The translations under genes were made by a program, and so were the position numbers. From DASZQY01 sp035548515 (lineage in GTDB: Bacteria > Pseudomonadota > Alphaproteobacteria > Rhizobiales > Kaistiaceae), in assembly GCA_035548515.1 (NCBI GenBank), contig DASZSW010000002.1:134860-198859 (forward strand): a stretch of DNA of 64,000 nucleotides, in the 5' to 3' direction. Positions 7,856 to 16,760 of the stretch are shown here, one piece after another (within the stretch, counting starts at the first letter, position 1; each line of letters starts with the position of its first letter). The notes under the pieces were generated by a model that saw only the letters and a program-made list of their open reading frames with translations, searched no databases and was not told where the DNA came from.

Positions 7856-10165
7856 ATGCTCAGCCTGCAGTGGCGTAAACAAGAACGGGAGGCTGATCTC
7901 CCCGCCGAAATCTATGTGCCGCTGGTCGACGCGCTCTACGCCGACGTGCGCAGCCTTTACATCGGCTCGAGCGCCGCGTCGCTCGCCGCGCTGCTTACCG
8001 CATGGAAGACCGGCGCCCTGTGGCTCATCGCCTGCGCCGCCGGCATCGTCATCGTGACGGCACTCCGCGCCGTCGATATGCGCGCCTACGCCAGGATCCG
8101 CCCGCGCCTGCAGACGGTCGAGTCGATCCGCCACTGGGAGCAGCGCTACATCTTCGGCGCCGCGATCTACGCCTTCCAGCTCGGTGCGTGGACGTTCATG
8201 ACGTTCTACTTCACCGACGATGCGTTCAGTCACCTGTTCGCGTTCACCGTCACGCTCGCCTACATGGTCGGCACCCCTGGCCGCAACTTTGCCAGCAACC
8301 GGCTGGTGCGCGCGCAGATCATCGGCGAAGGCGTGCCGATGAGCGCGGCTTTGTTCTACGCCGGCGGCTTCTATTACGCGGTCTTCGGGTTGTGCCTGCT
8401 GCCGTTCTTCGTGGCGCTGGTGTTCATCTCGGACCGGCTGCGCAACACGCTGCTCGAAGCCGTCATCAAGGGGCGCGATATCTCGCTGCTCGCCAATCGC
8501 TTCGATACCGCGCTCAACAACATGCCGCACGGCCTGTGCATGTTCGACGCCAACCAGCGCGTCGTCGTTACCAACCAGCGGTTCCGCGAGATCCTGGGGC
8601 TTGAGCTGGAGATCGGCCAGAAGGGGCAGACCGTCCGCGAGCTTCTGCTCTATAGCGTCGATGCCGGCGCGATCCTCCGCTCGGAGGTCGACCGCCTGGC
8701 GCGCGAGATCGAGTCGCGGCTCAAGGGCAAGGACATCTCCGGGCTGACCATCCTGAAGCAGGACGGCCGCACGCTCAGCCTCACCTTCCAGTCGATGGCG
8801 CAAGGCGGATCGGTGGTGCTCATCGAGGACGTCACCGAGCGGAAGTCGGCGGAAGCGCGCATCAGCCACCTGGCGCGCTACGATTCGCTCACCGGGCTGC
8901 CCAACCGCATGTACATGCGCGAGCAGATGGAGAAGGCGCTCGTCGGCGCCGATTCCAAGCCGGTCGCTGTCATGTTCGTCGATCTCGATCAGTTCAAGCA
9001 GGTCAACGACACGCTCGGCCATCCGCGCGGCGACGTGCTGCTGCGCGCCGTCGCCGATCGCCTCCGCCACCTCGTTCGCCCGAGCGACATCGTCGCCCGC
9101 TTCGGCGGCGATGAATTCGTCGTCGTGCAGACGCCGTCGTCCGGTCCGGAAGAAGCAGCGGCGCTTGCCCGCCGCATCGTCGCGACGCTCAGCGATACCT
9201 ACGAAGTCGACGGCCATCAGGTCGTGATCGGCGCCTCGGTCGGCATTGCGATGTCACCGCGCGACGCCAATGCGCCCGACCACCTGCTCAAGATTGCCGA
9301 CATGGCGCTTTACTGGGCGAAGGCGGATCAGCGCGGCACCTGGCGCTTCTTCGAGCCGGAAATGGACATCCGTGCACACGCGCGCCGCACCATGGAGCTC
9401 GACCTCCGCCACGCGCTCGCCAACAATGCGTTCCAGGTGTTCTACCAGCCGCTGTTCGATCTCAAGACGAAGCGGGTCTCGACTTGCGAGGCGCTGCTGC
9501 GCTGGCCGCATGCGTTGCGCGGCATGATCTCGCCGGCGGAATTCATCCCCGTGGCCGAGGAGATGGGCCTGATCGTCGATCTCGGAAAATGGGTTCTGAC
9601 CGAGGCGTGCAGGGAATGCGCGACATGGCCAACCGACGTCCGCGTCGCCGTGAACCTCTCCGCCAATCAGTTCCGCCGCGGCAACGTCGTGAAGACGATC
9701 GAGCAGGCACTGGCGGAAACCGGTCTCGATCCGAGCCGCCTCGAAATCGAGATCACCGAATCCGTGCTGTTCCAGGATACGCGGGCGACCCGCGCGATCC
9801 TCGATGAGCTTCGCGATCTCGGCGTGCGCCTGTCGCTGGACGATTTCGGCACCGGCTACTCGAGCCTCAGCTATCTCCAGAGCCTGCCGCTGAACAAGGT
9901 GAAGATCGACCGCTCGTTCCTTGAAGGGCTGGACACTGGCGACCGTGCGCTGGTGCTCCTGCGCGGTATTGCGCGTCTTTCGGGTGAGCTCGGTCTCGCG
10001 GTGACCGTCGAGGGTGTGGAGACGGTGGAGCAGCTCGCGCTGATCGCCGCCGAGCCGAGCGTCACGGAGGCGCAGGGCTGGCTGTTTGCGCCTGCGCTGC
10101 CGGCGAGGGAAGTACGCACGCTCCTTAGCAGCACCATCCCCGAGATGCTGGAACGCGTGGCCTGA
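7856..10165 (+). CDS. Membrane-bound PAS-GGDEF-EAL cyclic-di-GMP enzyme
   Basis: The product has 769 residues from the ATG at 7856; a TTG at 7835 would add seven. About residues 35-195 hold roughly six membrane helices. A PAS domain follows (about 215-330, including FDTALNNMPHGLCMFD), then GGDEF (about 340-500) with an intact GGDEF at 417-421 and an RPSD inhibitory I-site just before it. The EAL domain (about 510-760) has EAL at 545-547, LDDFGTGYSSLSYLQ and VEGVET. Both catalytic centres look complete, so it could make and degrade c-di-GMP, with the membrane/PAS part as sensor. It is a single gene followed by the FeeM-like gene after 228 bases. Exopolysaccharide and motility targets are typical but not shown here. 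Confidence 0.9.
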   Translation: MLSLQWRKQEREADLPAEIYVPLVDALYADVRSLYIGSSAASLAALLTAWKTGALWLIACAAGIVIVTALRAVDMRAYARIRPRLQTVESIRHWEQRYIFGAAIYAFQLGAWTFMTFYFTDDAFSHLFAFTVTLAYMVGTPGRNFASNRLVRAQIIGEGVPMSAALFYAGGFYYAVFGLCLLPFFVALVFISDRLRNTLLEAVIKGRDISLLANRFDTALNNMPHGLCMFDANQRVVVTNQRFREILGLELEIGQKGQTVRELLLYSVDAGAILRSEVDRLAREIESRLKGKDISGLTILKQDGRTLSLTFQSMAQGGSVVLIEDVTERKSAEARISHLARYDSLTGLPNRMYMREQMEKALVGADSKPVAVMFVDLDQFKQVNDTLGHPRGDVLLRAVADRLRHLVRPSDIVARFGGDEFVVVQTPSSGPEEAAALARRIVATLSDTYEVDGHQVVIGASVGIAMSPRDANAPDHLLKIADMALYWAKADQRGTWRFFEPEMDIRAHARRTMELDLRHALANNAFQVFYQPLFDLKTKRVSTCEALLRWPHALRGMISPAEFIPVAEEMGLIVDLGKWVLTEACRECATWPTDVRVAVNLSANQFRRGNVVKTIEQALAETGLDPSRLEIEITESVLFQDTRATRAILDELRDLGVRLSLDDFGTGYSSLSYLQSLPLNKVKIDRSFLEGLDTGDRALVLLRGIARLSGELGLAVTVEGVETVEQLALIAAEPSVTEAQGWLFAPALPAREVRTLLSSTIPEMLERVA

Positions 10166-10351
10166 TCCGGGCCGGCGCGCGTTAGACCTCGTCGCGGCTC
10201 GACCAGGGCCGCCTACAACATCCTCGAAATACAAATCAGTCTGTTGGCGTCACGGAGTCGCCAAGCGTAAGCGTTGCGCGGATTAACCATGTTAAGTTTC
10301 GATTAACCTTTAAGCTTTCGTTACCCTTAATGAAGTGTTAATTCTCTCCTC

Positions 10352-10380
10352 AACAATCGCAGGGGGCAACCGCGATCGTT
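10352..10380 (+). promoter_or_regulatory. 5' leader hairpin before the FeeM-like gene
   Basis: AACAATCGC at 10352-10360 can pair with GCGATCGTT at 10372-10380 (8 of 9 pairs) around an 11-base loop containing GGGGG. The stem ends 13 bases before the ATG, directly adjoining the GGAGAG ribosome site, so it could affect translation. The region upstream (10280-10340) is AT-rich with repeated TTAAC words and probably contains the promoter. Confidence 0.35.
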
Positions 10381-10393
10381 CGAGGAGAGTAAG

Positions 10394-11152
10394 ATGGGCG
10401 TTGTTGCGTTATCGGATGAGCCCCTATCGTTCGCGGAACGTGGTCAGGCGCTCCTCGAACAACTGGATTTCCGCAGAGCCGAGACTGAAGAAGAGCGCGA
10501 GGCGATCTTCCGCCTGCGCTACGACTGCTACCTCGGCGAAAACGCCATCGTCCCCAACTTCGAGCGCCGCTTTACCGACCCGTTCGACGAGAAGGGCAAC
10601 TCCTGGCTCTTCGGTCTGCATCTCGACGACAAGCTCGTCGCTTCGATGCGCATCGTGGTGGCGACGAAGGAATTTCCCGAGCTGCCCGCCATGTGGTCGT
10701 TCGGCGCGGAGATCATGCCGGAACTGGAAGCCGGCAAGATCATCATCGATCCGACGCGCTTCGTGGTCGACAAATCGGTGTCGCGGTACCACCCGCATCT
10801 CGCCTACATGACCGCCCGCGTCGGCTGGATCGCCGGCGAGTATTTCCAGGCCGACACGATCCTGGCGACCGTGCGGCGGGAGCATCAGGCGTTCTACCGG
10901 CGCGTGTTCAACTACAAGTTGGCGCGCGATCCGCGGCCCTATCCGACGCTTTTGAAGCCGCTCAGCCTGATGACGCTCGACTATTTCGCCGAGCGCGATC
11001 GCGTCAATCGCCGCTATCCGTTCTTCCGCTCGACGTTCTTCGAGCGGCGCTCGATGTTCGAGCGGCTGCAGGAGCCGATGAAGACCACGGCGCCGCTCCG
11101 CGCTCCGCTGCGTGTCGTTGATCCGGCAGCGCCGGCGCGCAAGTCCGTCTAG
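10394..11152 (+). CDS. FeeM-like N-acyl amino acid synthase (autoinducer-synthase fold)
   Basis: The product has 252 residues, with ATG behind GAGGAGAG. The sequence matches the FeeM/N-acyl-amino-acid synthase catalytic core, a GNAT fold related to LuxI. After about 30 residues comes EREAIFRLRYDCYLGENAIV, then the strand VASMRIVV, a DPTRFVVD segment and VRREHQAFYRRVFNYKL. Such enzymes move an acyl group from acyl-ACP to an amino acid; environmental FeeM makes N-acyl tyrosines. Proteobacterial chromosomal members have mostly unknown products. No LuxR-type gene is adjacent, but a c-di-GMP enzyme lies immediately upstream. A hairpin with perfect 9-base arms follows the stop. Function is assigned from fold only. 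Confidence 0.75.
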   Translation: MGVVALSDEPLSFAERGQALLEQLDFRRAETEEEREAIFRLRYDCYLGENAIVPNFERRFTDPFDEKGNSWLFGLHLDDKLVASMRIVVATKEFPELPAMWSFGAEIMPELEAGKIIIDPTRFVVDKSVSRYHPHLAYMTARVGWIAGEYFQADTILATVRREHQAFYRRVFNYKLARDPRPYPTLLKPLSLMTLDYFAERDRVNRRYPFFRSTFFERRSMFERLQEPMKTTAPLRAPLRVVDPAAPARKSV

Positions 11153-11166
11153 CGATGGGCAGGTGG

Positions 11167-11192
11167 ATCGCCGCCGCGTCTGGCGGCGATTT
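11167..11192 (+). terminator. Hairpin terminator candidate after the FeeM-like gene
   Basis: ATCGCCGCC, six-base loop GCGTCT, GGCGGCGAT: a perfect 9-base-pair stem starting 15 bases after the stop. It is followed by only TT, so it is a strong hairpin but a weak U-tract. Confidence 0.45.
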
Positions 11193-11236
11193 CGCACAGT
11201 TGCGTATCAGCCGTCGCCTGCGGTAGTGCGCTGGTT

Positions 11237-12178
11237 GTGAAACGCCGCGTCATCATCGATACCGATCCGGGCCAGGACGACGCCGTCGCGATCCTGCTTG
11301 CGCTCGCGTCGCCGGACGAGATTGACCTGCTCGGCATCGTCGCCGTCGCCGGCAACGTGCCGCTCGCGCACACCGAGCGGAACGCGCGGCGCATCGTCGA
11401 GCTGGCGGGCCGGCCGGAGGTGCCGGTACATGCCGGATGCGTCCGCCCGATGATGCGCGGACTCAGAACGGCGGAGCACGTTCACGGCCGCACGGGGCTG
11501 GATGGCGCCGATCTGCCCGAGCCCAAGGTCGCGCTGCAGAGCCAGCACGGTGTCGATTTCATCATCGATACGCTGCGCACCGCCGAGCCCGGCTCGATCA
11601 CGCTCTGCACGCTCGGGCCGTTGACCGACATCGGCATGGCGCTGGTGAAGGCGCCGGACATCGCGCAGCACGTGCGCGAGATCGTGATGATGGGCGGCGC
11701 CTATTTCGAGGTTGGCAACATCACGCCGACGGCGGAGTTCAACATCTTCGTCGATCCCGAGGCGGCCGATGTCGTGATGAAAAGCGGTATCCCCATCGTC
11801 ATGTCGCCGCTCGACCTGACGCATCGCATGCTGACGACGAGGGAGCGGCTGGATGCATTCGCCGGCCTCGGCAACAAGGCCGGAAAAGTCGTCTCCGGCT
11901 TGCTTTCATTTTCCGAGCGCTTTGACCTCGCCAAGTACGGCTCGATTGGCGCGCCGCTCCACGATCCGACCGTGATCGCCTATCTGCTGAGGCCGGAACT
12001 GTTTGCGGGCAAGACCGTCAACGTTTCAATAGAGACCAGCAGCCCGCTGACGCTCGGCATGACGGTAACCGACTGGTGGCAGATCACCGACCGCCCACGG
12101 AATGTGCACTACCTTCGCGACGGCGATGCCGAAGGGTTCTACGCGCTGCTGACGGAACGGCTGGCGCGGCTGCCCTAG
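11237..12178 (+). CDS. Inosine-uridine-type nucleoside hydrolase
   Basis: The product has 313 residues, starting GTG. The hallmark calcium-binding motif DTDPGQDDA lies at residues 8-16. GAYFEVGNITPTAEFNIFVDPEAA and the late LHDPTVIAYLL with His-Asp are typical of the IUNH family, which cleaves the N-glycosidic bond of ribonucleosides to base and ribose. The length matches the family. There is no signal peptide, so the reaction is cytoplasmic and would feed ribose to the ribokinase encoded at 32.7-33.6 kb. Base preference (purine or pyrimidine) cannot be judged. It follows the FeeM-like gene after a hairpin and precedes an EamA transporter. Confidence 0.85.
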   Translation: MKRRVIIDTDPGQDDAVAILLALASPDEIDLLGIVAVAGNVPLAHTERNARRIVELAGRPEVPVHAGCVRPMMRGLRTAEHVHGRTGLDGADLPEPKVALQSQHGVDFIIDTLRTAEPGSITLCTLGPLTDIGMALVKAPDIAQHVREIVMMGGAYFEVGNITPTAEFNIFVDPEAADVVMKSGIPIVMSPLDLTHRMLTTRERLDAFAGLGNKAGKVVSGLLSFSERFDLAKYGSIGAPLHDPTVIAYLLRPELFAGKTVNVSIETSSPLTLGMTVTDWWQITDRPRNVHYLRDGDAEGFYALLTERLARLP

Positions 12179-12265
12179 TCGTGCGCGAACCGTTGCCGTT
12201 CTGTCACCTCGGCAAGAGCGACCCGGGCTAAGGTGTGATTCTCACCTGCCACTCCCTCGTCTGCC

Positions 12266-13153
12266 ATGCTCAAAGGCATCGCCGCCGGTTTCCTCGCCTA
12301 CGGATTCTTCTCGACCAGCGACGCCGCCTCCAAGGCCCTCGGCGCACGGCTGTCGGTGTTCGAAATTCTTTTCTTCCTGACGCTGGCGTCGTTTTCGACC
12401 TACGCCTTCGCCAAGCCGGCCGACGAATCCTGGAGCGACGTCTTCCGCTTCAACCGGCCGCGCCTTGTGCTTCTGCGCAATGCGTCCGGCATCGTGGGCA
12501 GCTTCTTCGGCGTCTACAGCTTCACGACGCTGCCGTTGGCCGAGGCGTATTCGCTGCTGTTTCTCATGCCGGCGTTCGTCACGATTCTCTCCATTCCGAT
12601 GCTCGGCGAGCAGGTCGGCTGGCGCCGGTGGCTGGCCGTCCTGGTAGGCTTTGCCGGTGTGCTGCTGGTGGTACGCCCCGGCTTCCGCGAGCTTCATCTC
12701 GGGCACCTTACGGCGATCGTGGCCGCCTGCTGCGGCGCGTTGTCCCTCATCCTGCTCCGCATGATCGGCCGCACCGAGAAGCGGATCTCGCTGCTCACCG
12801 CGCTCTATGTGATGGCGCTCATCGCCGACGGGGCGCTGATGGTGTTCGATTTCAAGGTGCCCAACTGGCGGGAAGTTGGCATCTTCACCCTCGGCGGTTT
12901 CGTCGGCGGCATCGGGCAGATCGCGATGCTGAAGGCGACGCGACTGGCGCCCAGCAACCGCATCGCCCCGGCCCAGTACAGCCAGATCATCTGGGCGATC
13001 ATCTTTGGCGCCGTCTTCTTCGGCGACTTCCCTGACGCCATTGCGTTCCTGGGCATCGCCCTGGTGATCGCCTCCGGCATGTTCACCTTCTTCCGCGAGG
13101 AGCAGCTCTACGGCTGGTCGCGGCGCACGTTCCTGATGCGGAGCCGCCAATAG
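12266..13153 (+). CDS. EamA-family (DMT) transporter
   Basis: The product has 295 residues with about ten hydrophobic helices in two EamA repeats: the first at about 5-135 ending in MLGEQVGWRRWLAVLVGFAG, and the second at about 150-285 ending in FGDFPDAIAFLGIALVIASG. Both repeats carry the usual late-helix pattern of drug/metabolite exporters. No substrate can be named; amino acids, purines and S-adenosylmethionine are all known for relatives. It follows the nucleoside hydrolase by 87 bases on the same strand, so nucleoside-related transport is conceivable but unsupported. It is an inner-membrane protein. Confidence 0.8.
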   Translation: MLKGIAAGFLAYGFFSTSDAASKALGARLSVFEILFFLTLASFSTYAFAKPADESWSDVFRFNRPRLVLLRNASGIVGSFFGVYSFTTLPLAEAYSLLFLMPAFVTILSIPMLGEQVGWRRWLAVLVGFAGVLLVVRPGFRELHLGHLTAIVAACCGALSLILLRMIGRTEKRISLLTALYVMALIADGALMVFDFKVPNWREVGIFTLGGFVGGIGQIAMLKATRLAPSNRIAPAQYSQIIWAIIFGAVFFGDFPDAIAFLGIALVIASGMFTFFREEQLYGWSRRTFLMRSRQ

Positions 13154-13246
13154 CCGCACCGGCGACGCGCCCTATGTCTTGACGCGGAATAGGGGCGGGT
13201 CCAGTCATGTTGCGGTGCGTTCGCTGATCTCCCGAGGAGGCGCCAG

Positions 13247-13858
13247 ATGCTAACGACGCGAGGATTTTTTGGCCGCCGTCCCACCGCGGAGGATGCGGTC
13301 CGCCTGCCGCCCGGCCAATACAAGGAGACGGGATTTCCGGTTCTATCCGCCGGGCCGACACCGCGTATCACGCACGACGAGTGGCGCTTCACGCTGAAGG
13401 TCGGTCCGAAGCCGATCAAGACGTGGAACTGGACCGAGTTCAACGCGCTGCCGCAGACCAAGCTGCACAAGGACATCCACTGCGTCACCAAGTGGAGCAA
13501 GTTCGACACGAACTGGGGCGGCGTCACAATCGAGGACATCCTGGACGACGCAGGTCTTGAGGCGCCGACCGCATACACGCTGGCGCACTCCTTCGACGGC
13601 TACACCACCAACGTTCCCTACAAGGACCTGACCGGCGAACAGGCGATGGTCGCGACCTCCTACGAGGGCGCGCCGATCGCTCCGGACCACGGCGGGCCGG
13701 CGCGCCTGTTCGTGCCGCATCTCTATTTCTGGAAGTCGGCGAAGTGGGTGAACGGCCTGCAGTTCACCGAGAACGACGAGCCGGGCTTCTGGGAACTCCG
13801 CGGCTACCACATCTATGGCGACCCGTGGAAAGAACAGCGCTTCACCGGTGATCCGTAA
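13247..13858 (+). CDS. Sulfite oxidase-like molybdopterin oxidoreductase
   Basis: The product has 203 residues, ATG behind GAGGAGGC. It is a compact oxidoreductase molybdopterin-binding domain with the conserved molybdenum-ligand cysteine in DIHCVTKWSKFD (C79). Other family landmarks are EDILDDAG, AHSFDGYTTNVPY, DHGGPARLFVPHLYFWKSAKWVNGL and the Trp-rich C-terminus. It lacks a Tat signal and the haem or dimerisation domains of true sulfite oxidases, matching small cytoplasmic YedY/sulfite-oxidase-like proteins of unknown substrate. The stop is followed at once by the GTG of a flavin reductase gene, which probably supplies or accepts its electrons. Confidence 0.85.
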   Translation: MLTTRGFFGRRPTAEDAVRLPPGQYKETGFPVLSAGPTPRITHDEWRFTLKVGPKPIKTWNWTEFNALPQTKLHKDIHCVTKWSKFDTNWGGVTIEDILDDAGLEAPTAYTLAHSFDGYTTNVPYKDLTGEQAMVATSYEGAPIAPDHGGPARLFVPHLYFWKSAKWVNGLQFTENDEPGFWELRGYHIYGDPWKEQRFTGDP

Positions 13859-14647
13859 GTGAATGTCGTCCAGCCCGACCGGCTGATCTGGCAGGAAGCC
13901 ACGGTCAACCGCATCGTCGACGAGACGCCGACGGTGAAGAGCTACTTCCTGACGCCGAAAAACTGGCCAGGCTTCATGGCCGGGCAGCACGTCGACGTGC
14001 GCCTCACCGCGCCGGACGGCTACCAGGCGCAGCGCAGCTACTCGATCGGTTCAGCGCCGGAAGACAAGGAAGTCGAGCTGGTGATCGAGAAGCTCGACAC
14101 CGGCGAGGTCTCACCCTTCTTCCATGACGTCGTGCAGGTCGGCGACAACGTCGAGCTGCGCGGCCCGATCGGCGGTCATTTCACCTGGCAGAAAGACGAC
14201 GGTGGCCCGCTGCTTCTCATCGGTGGCGGCTCCGGTGTCGTGCCGATGATGTCGATCCTGCGCCATCGCATGAACGTGGCGCCCGAGGTGAAGACGGTGC
14301 TGATCTACTCGGTACGGCACTACGCCGACATCATCTTCCGCGACGAGATTTTTGCGCGTGCCGAGAAGGATCCCAATGTCGGCATCTTCGTTACCGTCAC
14401 GCGCGAGGCTGCCAACGATCCCCGCATCCGTTCCGGCCGCATCGACGACATGCTGGTCAAGGACGCCTTCACAAAGCTCGGCGGCATGCCGCGGCGCGCC
14501 TTCGTCTGCGGCGCCAATGCCTTCGTCGATGTCGCCTCGCGGCTGCTGCTCGACATGGGCGTGCCGTTCCCGGCGGTCAAAACGGAACGCTACGGCGGCG
14601 ACCCCGCCCGCGAGGGCGGGGCAGGGCAGGCTGTTCCGGAGACGTAG
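13859..14647 (+). CDS. Ferredoxin/flavodoxin reductase-type FAD-NAD(P) oxidoreductase
   Basis: The product has 262 residues, with a GTG start directly after the preceding stop (zero spacing), implying translational coupling. It has an FAD-binding barrel with RSYS at residues 59-62 and GPIGGHFTW, then an NAD(P)-binding half with LIGGGSGVVPMMSILRH and FVCGANAFVD near the end. No 2Fe-2S domain follows, unlike many oxygenase reductases. It is the probable electron partner of the molybdopterin protein upstream. The last residues (REGGAGQAVPET) run into the edge of a repetitive GC-rich element, so the C-terminus may have been altered by it. Confidence 0.85.
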   Translation: MNVVQPDRLIWQEATVNRIVDETPTVKSYFLTPKNWPGFMAGQHVDVRLTAPDGYQAQRSYSIGSAPEDKEVELVIEKLDTGEVSPFFHDVVQVGDNVELRGPIGGHFTWQKDDGGPLLLIGGGSGVVPMMSILRHRMNVAPEVKTVLIYSVRHYADIIFRDEIFARAEKDPNVGIFVTVTREAANDPRIRSGRIDDMLVKDAFTKLGGMPRRAFVCGANAFVDVASRLLLDMGVPFPAVKTERYGGDPAREGGAGQAVPET

Positions 14648-14686
14648 CTCTTTTCGGTGGCCGGCGGCGCTCGACGCCCCGAAGTC

Positions 14687-14830
14687 ACCCCTCCCCAAAA
14701 TCGCTTCGCGATTTTGACCCTCCCGCAAGGGGAGGGTTCATGCGCGTCGAGGTTCTGCTCGACATGGCAGCGAGTGAGCCCTCCCCTTGCGGGAGGGCCA
14801 AATCCGCATTTCGCGGATTTGGGGAGGGGT
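14687..14830. repeat. Imperfect inverted-repeat element of REP/BIME type
   Basis: Two arms, 14687-14736 and 14779-14830, face each other around a 42-base spacer. The outer 13 bases (ACCCCTCCCCAAA) and an inner 19-base block (14718-14736 with 14779-14797) are perfectly complementary. Each arm also contains its own small hairpin: AAAATCGC-TTC-GCGATTTT at 14697-14715 and AAATCCGC-ATTTC-GCGGATTT at 14800-14820. It lies between convergent genes, where it could act as a bidirectional terminator. Such intergenic palindromes are typically repeated around alphaproteobacterial genomes; this window shows only one full copy. Confidence 0.75.
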
Positions 14831-14871
14831 AACGCTGGGCACGGAGCATATACCCTCGAAGGACAGGTGCC

Positions 14872-15747
14872 TTACTTCTTCTTCCTCCCCGCCTTCGCCT
14901 TGGCCACCTGCTTCCGCCAAGCGAATTGCGGCTTGTAGCCCAGCACCTTCTGCGCCCGCTCGATCGAGATCAGCGACTCGTTTGCCTTGATCGGCCGCTT
15001 GCGTTTGGTGTTCGGATAGACCTCGTCGAGCAACGCCTCGTTGCCCTGGCTCATCACTGAATCGGCGTTGGCGATGCCGAACACGTGCGCTCCCACCAGC
15101 TTCGCCTGGAGGGCGAGGCGTATCGCCTGGGCGCCGTCGCGGGCGTCGATGTAGGTCCACAGGTTCCAGTGGCGAAGGCGCGCGCTTTTGTTGAAGCCGG
15201 GGAAATTTTCGTAGTCCTGCGACTCCATGACGTTGGAGAAACGCAGGCCCACGATCTTGAGGCGCGGGTCCCAGCGGCAGAACTGCTTCGCCATCTCCTC
15301 GCCCATCGCCTTGGACAGCGAATACGCCGTCTCCGGATGCTGGATCTCCTCGTCGACCGGCGCGTAGGCGGGCCCCTTCGGATAGGGGATGCCGTAGACG
15401 GTCTCGCTCGAAGCCCAGACGACGTTCCGGATACCAAGCTGTCGCGCCGCCTCGAAGATGTTGTAGGTCGAGATGGTGTTGACCTCGAACGTCGTGTGGT
15501 TCGGCGCCAGTCCCGGCGCTGGAATTGCGGCGAGGTGCACCACGCCGGTGACCTTGGCGACGCGCTCGTCGATCATCGACAGCGCCGCCATCGCCTGGCC
15601 GAAGTCGGTGATGTCGGCGCGGCTGAAACGCACGCCGGGATCGCGTGGCGGGGCCGTGTCGATGTTGGTGACATCGTATCCGTGGTCCATGAGATCGCGG
15701 ACGCAGACGCGCCCGAGTTTGCCGCTGCCGCCTGTCACCACAATCAT
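14872..15747 (-). CDS. NAD-dependent epimerase/dehydratase (extended SDR)
   Basis: The product has 291 residues from the ATG at 15747, with GGAGGG upstream; a longer frame to 15798 has no such site. It has an N-terminal Rossmann motif VTGGSGKLG, then VVHLAAIPAP, a catalytic Ser in WASSETVYG and the YSLSK catalytic pair. This is the extended short-chain dehydrogenase pattern of nucleotide-sugar epimerases and related uronate dehydrogenases. The Lys-rich tail (KAKAGRKKK) is unusual and probably soluble. Substrate unknown; UDP-sugar or hexuronate chemistry would suit the neighbourhood. It ends just after the palindromic repeat. Confidence 0.8.
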   Translation of the reverse strand: MIVVTGGSGKLGRVCVRDLMDHGYDVTNIDTAPPRDPGVRFSRADITDFGQAMAALSMIDERVAKVTGVVHLAAIPAPGLAPNHTTFEVNTISTYNIFEAARQLGIRNVVWASSETVYGIPYPKGPAYAPVDEEIQHPETAYSLSKAMGEEMAKQFCRWDPRLKIVGLRFSNVMESQDYENFPGFNKSARLRHWNLWTYIDARDGAQAIRLALQAKLVGAHVFGIANADSVMSQGNEALLDEVYPNTKRKRPIKANESLISIERAQKVLGYKPQFAWRKQVAKAKAGRKKK

Positions 15748-15875
15748 CGGACGCCCTCCATTTCGCTTCGCCGGCGATTTTGATGTAGCTTGCCACACCG
15801 GCGGAGAGGCTGTCGCGCCACCGGCTTACCCTTTGGGACAACAGGGAAAACCCGCGCGCGACGGGAGGCGGCTGG

Positions 15876-16697
15876 GTGGCTGAGGAACGCACCGATAGTT
15901 GGACGCGCGTCGAGGGCGCGGAGCGTGTCGCGGAAGCGACGGCGAAGTTGCTCGCGCTTGGCGGCTCGGCGGCGGAAATGCGCGTGCGCAAACGCGCGCT
16001 CGACATGCTGAACCTGCGTTCGGGCGAGATCGTCATCGATGTCGGCGCCGGCGCCGGCGTGCTCACCGTCGATCTTGCCCGGATGGTCGCGCCGGGCGGA
16101 CGCGTTTTCGCCGTCGATCCGTCGGTGGGGCTGCTGGAGCAGGCGCGCATCGTGACCCGCGATGCCGGGATCGGCCACCTGGTCGATGTCCGCGTCGCCG
16201 ACGGCCGCGCGCTGCCGTTCGGCGCCGCGTTCGATGCGGCGGTATGCCATTGGGTGCTGCTGCACGTCGACAAGCCGCAGGACATCATCGCGGAGATGCG
16301 GCGGGTGACGCGGCGCGGCGGGCGTGTGCTGTCGATCGAGATGGATTGGGAGACGGCGATGGTGCATCCGGGCGACCGGGTGGTGACGCGCCGGATCCTG
16401 AATCATTCGGCCGACCGCAGCATCGATCCATGGATCGGACGCCGGCTTTCCGGATTGTTCGCGATGGCGGGCTTCTCCGAGGTCGTCGCACAGCCACTGC
16501 TGCTCACCGATCAGGGGACGACCGACCGGGCGTGGCTCGACTGGCTGCTGGAGAGAGCGTCGTTCGCCCTGGAAGCCGCCGTCATCACCCGCGACGACTA
16601 CGCCGGCTGGACCGAGGGGCTCAACGCGGCCTTCGCGGCAGGGCGATTCTTCTTCGCGGTCGTGCAGTTCGCGGTGCTCGGCCGCATCGCCGCGTAG
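15876..16697 (+). CDS. Class I SAM-dependent methyltransferase
   Basis: The product has 273 residues from a GTG behind GGGAGG. Motif I is VIDVGAGAGVLTVDLA, motif II VFAVDPS, and the post-motif region AVCHWVLLHVDKPQDII resembles UbiE/Methyltransf_11 enzymes. It is similar in layout to the methyltransferase at 5.7-6.5 kb, with the same length and a similar VLLHV/FILMHV core, so the two may be distant paralogues. It is divergent from the epimerase by about 130 bases. The substrate is unknown. Confidence 0.75.
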   Translation: MAEERTDSWTRVEGAERVAEATAKLLALGGSAAEMRVRKRALDMLNLRSGEIVIDVGAGAGVLTVDLARMVAPGGRVFAVDPSVGLLEQARIVTRDAGIGHLVDVRVADGRALPFGAAFDAAVCHWVLLHVDKPQDIIAEMRRVTRRGGRVLSIEMDWETAMVHPGDRVVTRRILNHSADRSIDPWIGRRLSGLFAMAGFSEVVAQPLLLTDQGTTDRAWLDWLLERASFALEAAVITRDDYAGWTEGLNAAFAAGRFFFAVVQFAVLGRIAA

Positions 16698-16760
16698 TTG
16701 AAAAAAACTGCGAAATAGTGATAATTAGATAGGCGCTTACTCCAACTTCCGAGAGCGCCA

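Noticed and set aside
7841..9217. Open minus-strand frame of 458 codons
   Set aside because: It is antisense to the GGDEF-EAL gene, which has complete domains; the frame has no recognisable motif.
14738..16288. Long minus-strand frame of 516 codons across the epimerase and methyltransferase genes
   Set aside because: It combines shadows of two real genes; the epimerase is read in another frame with its Rossmann and YxxxK motifs.
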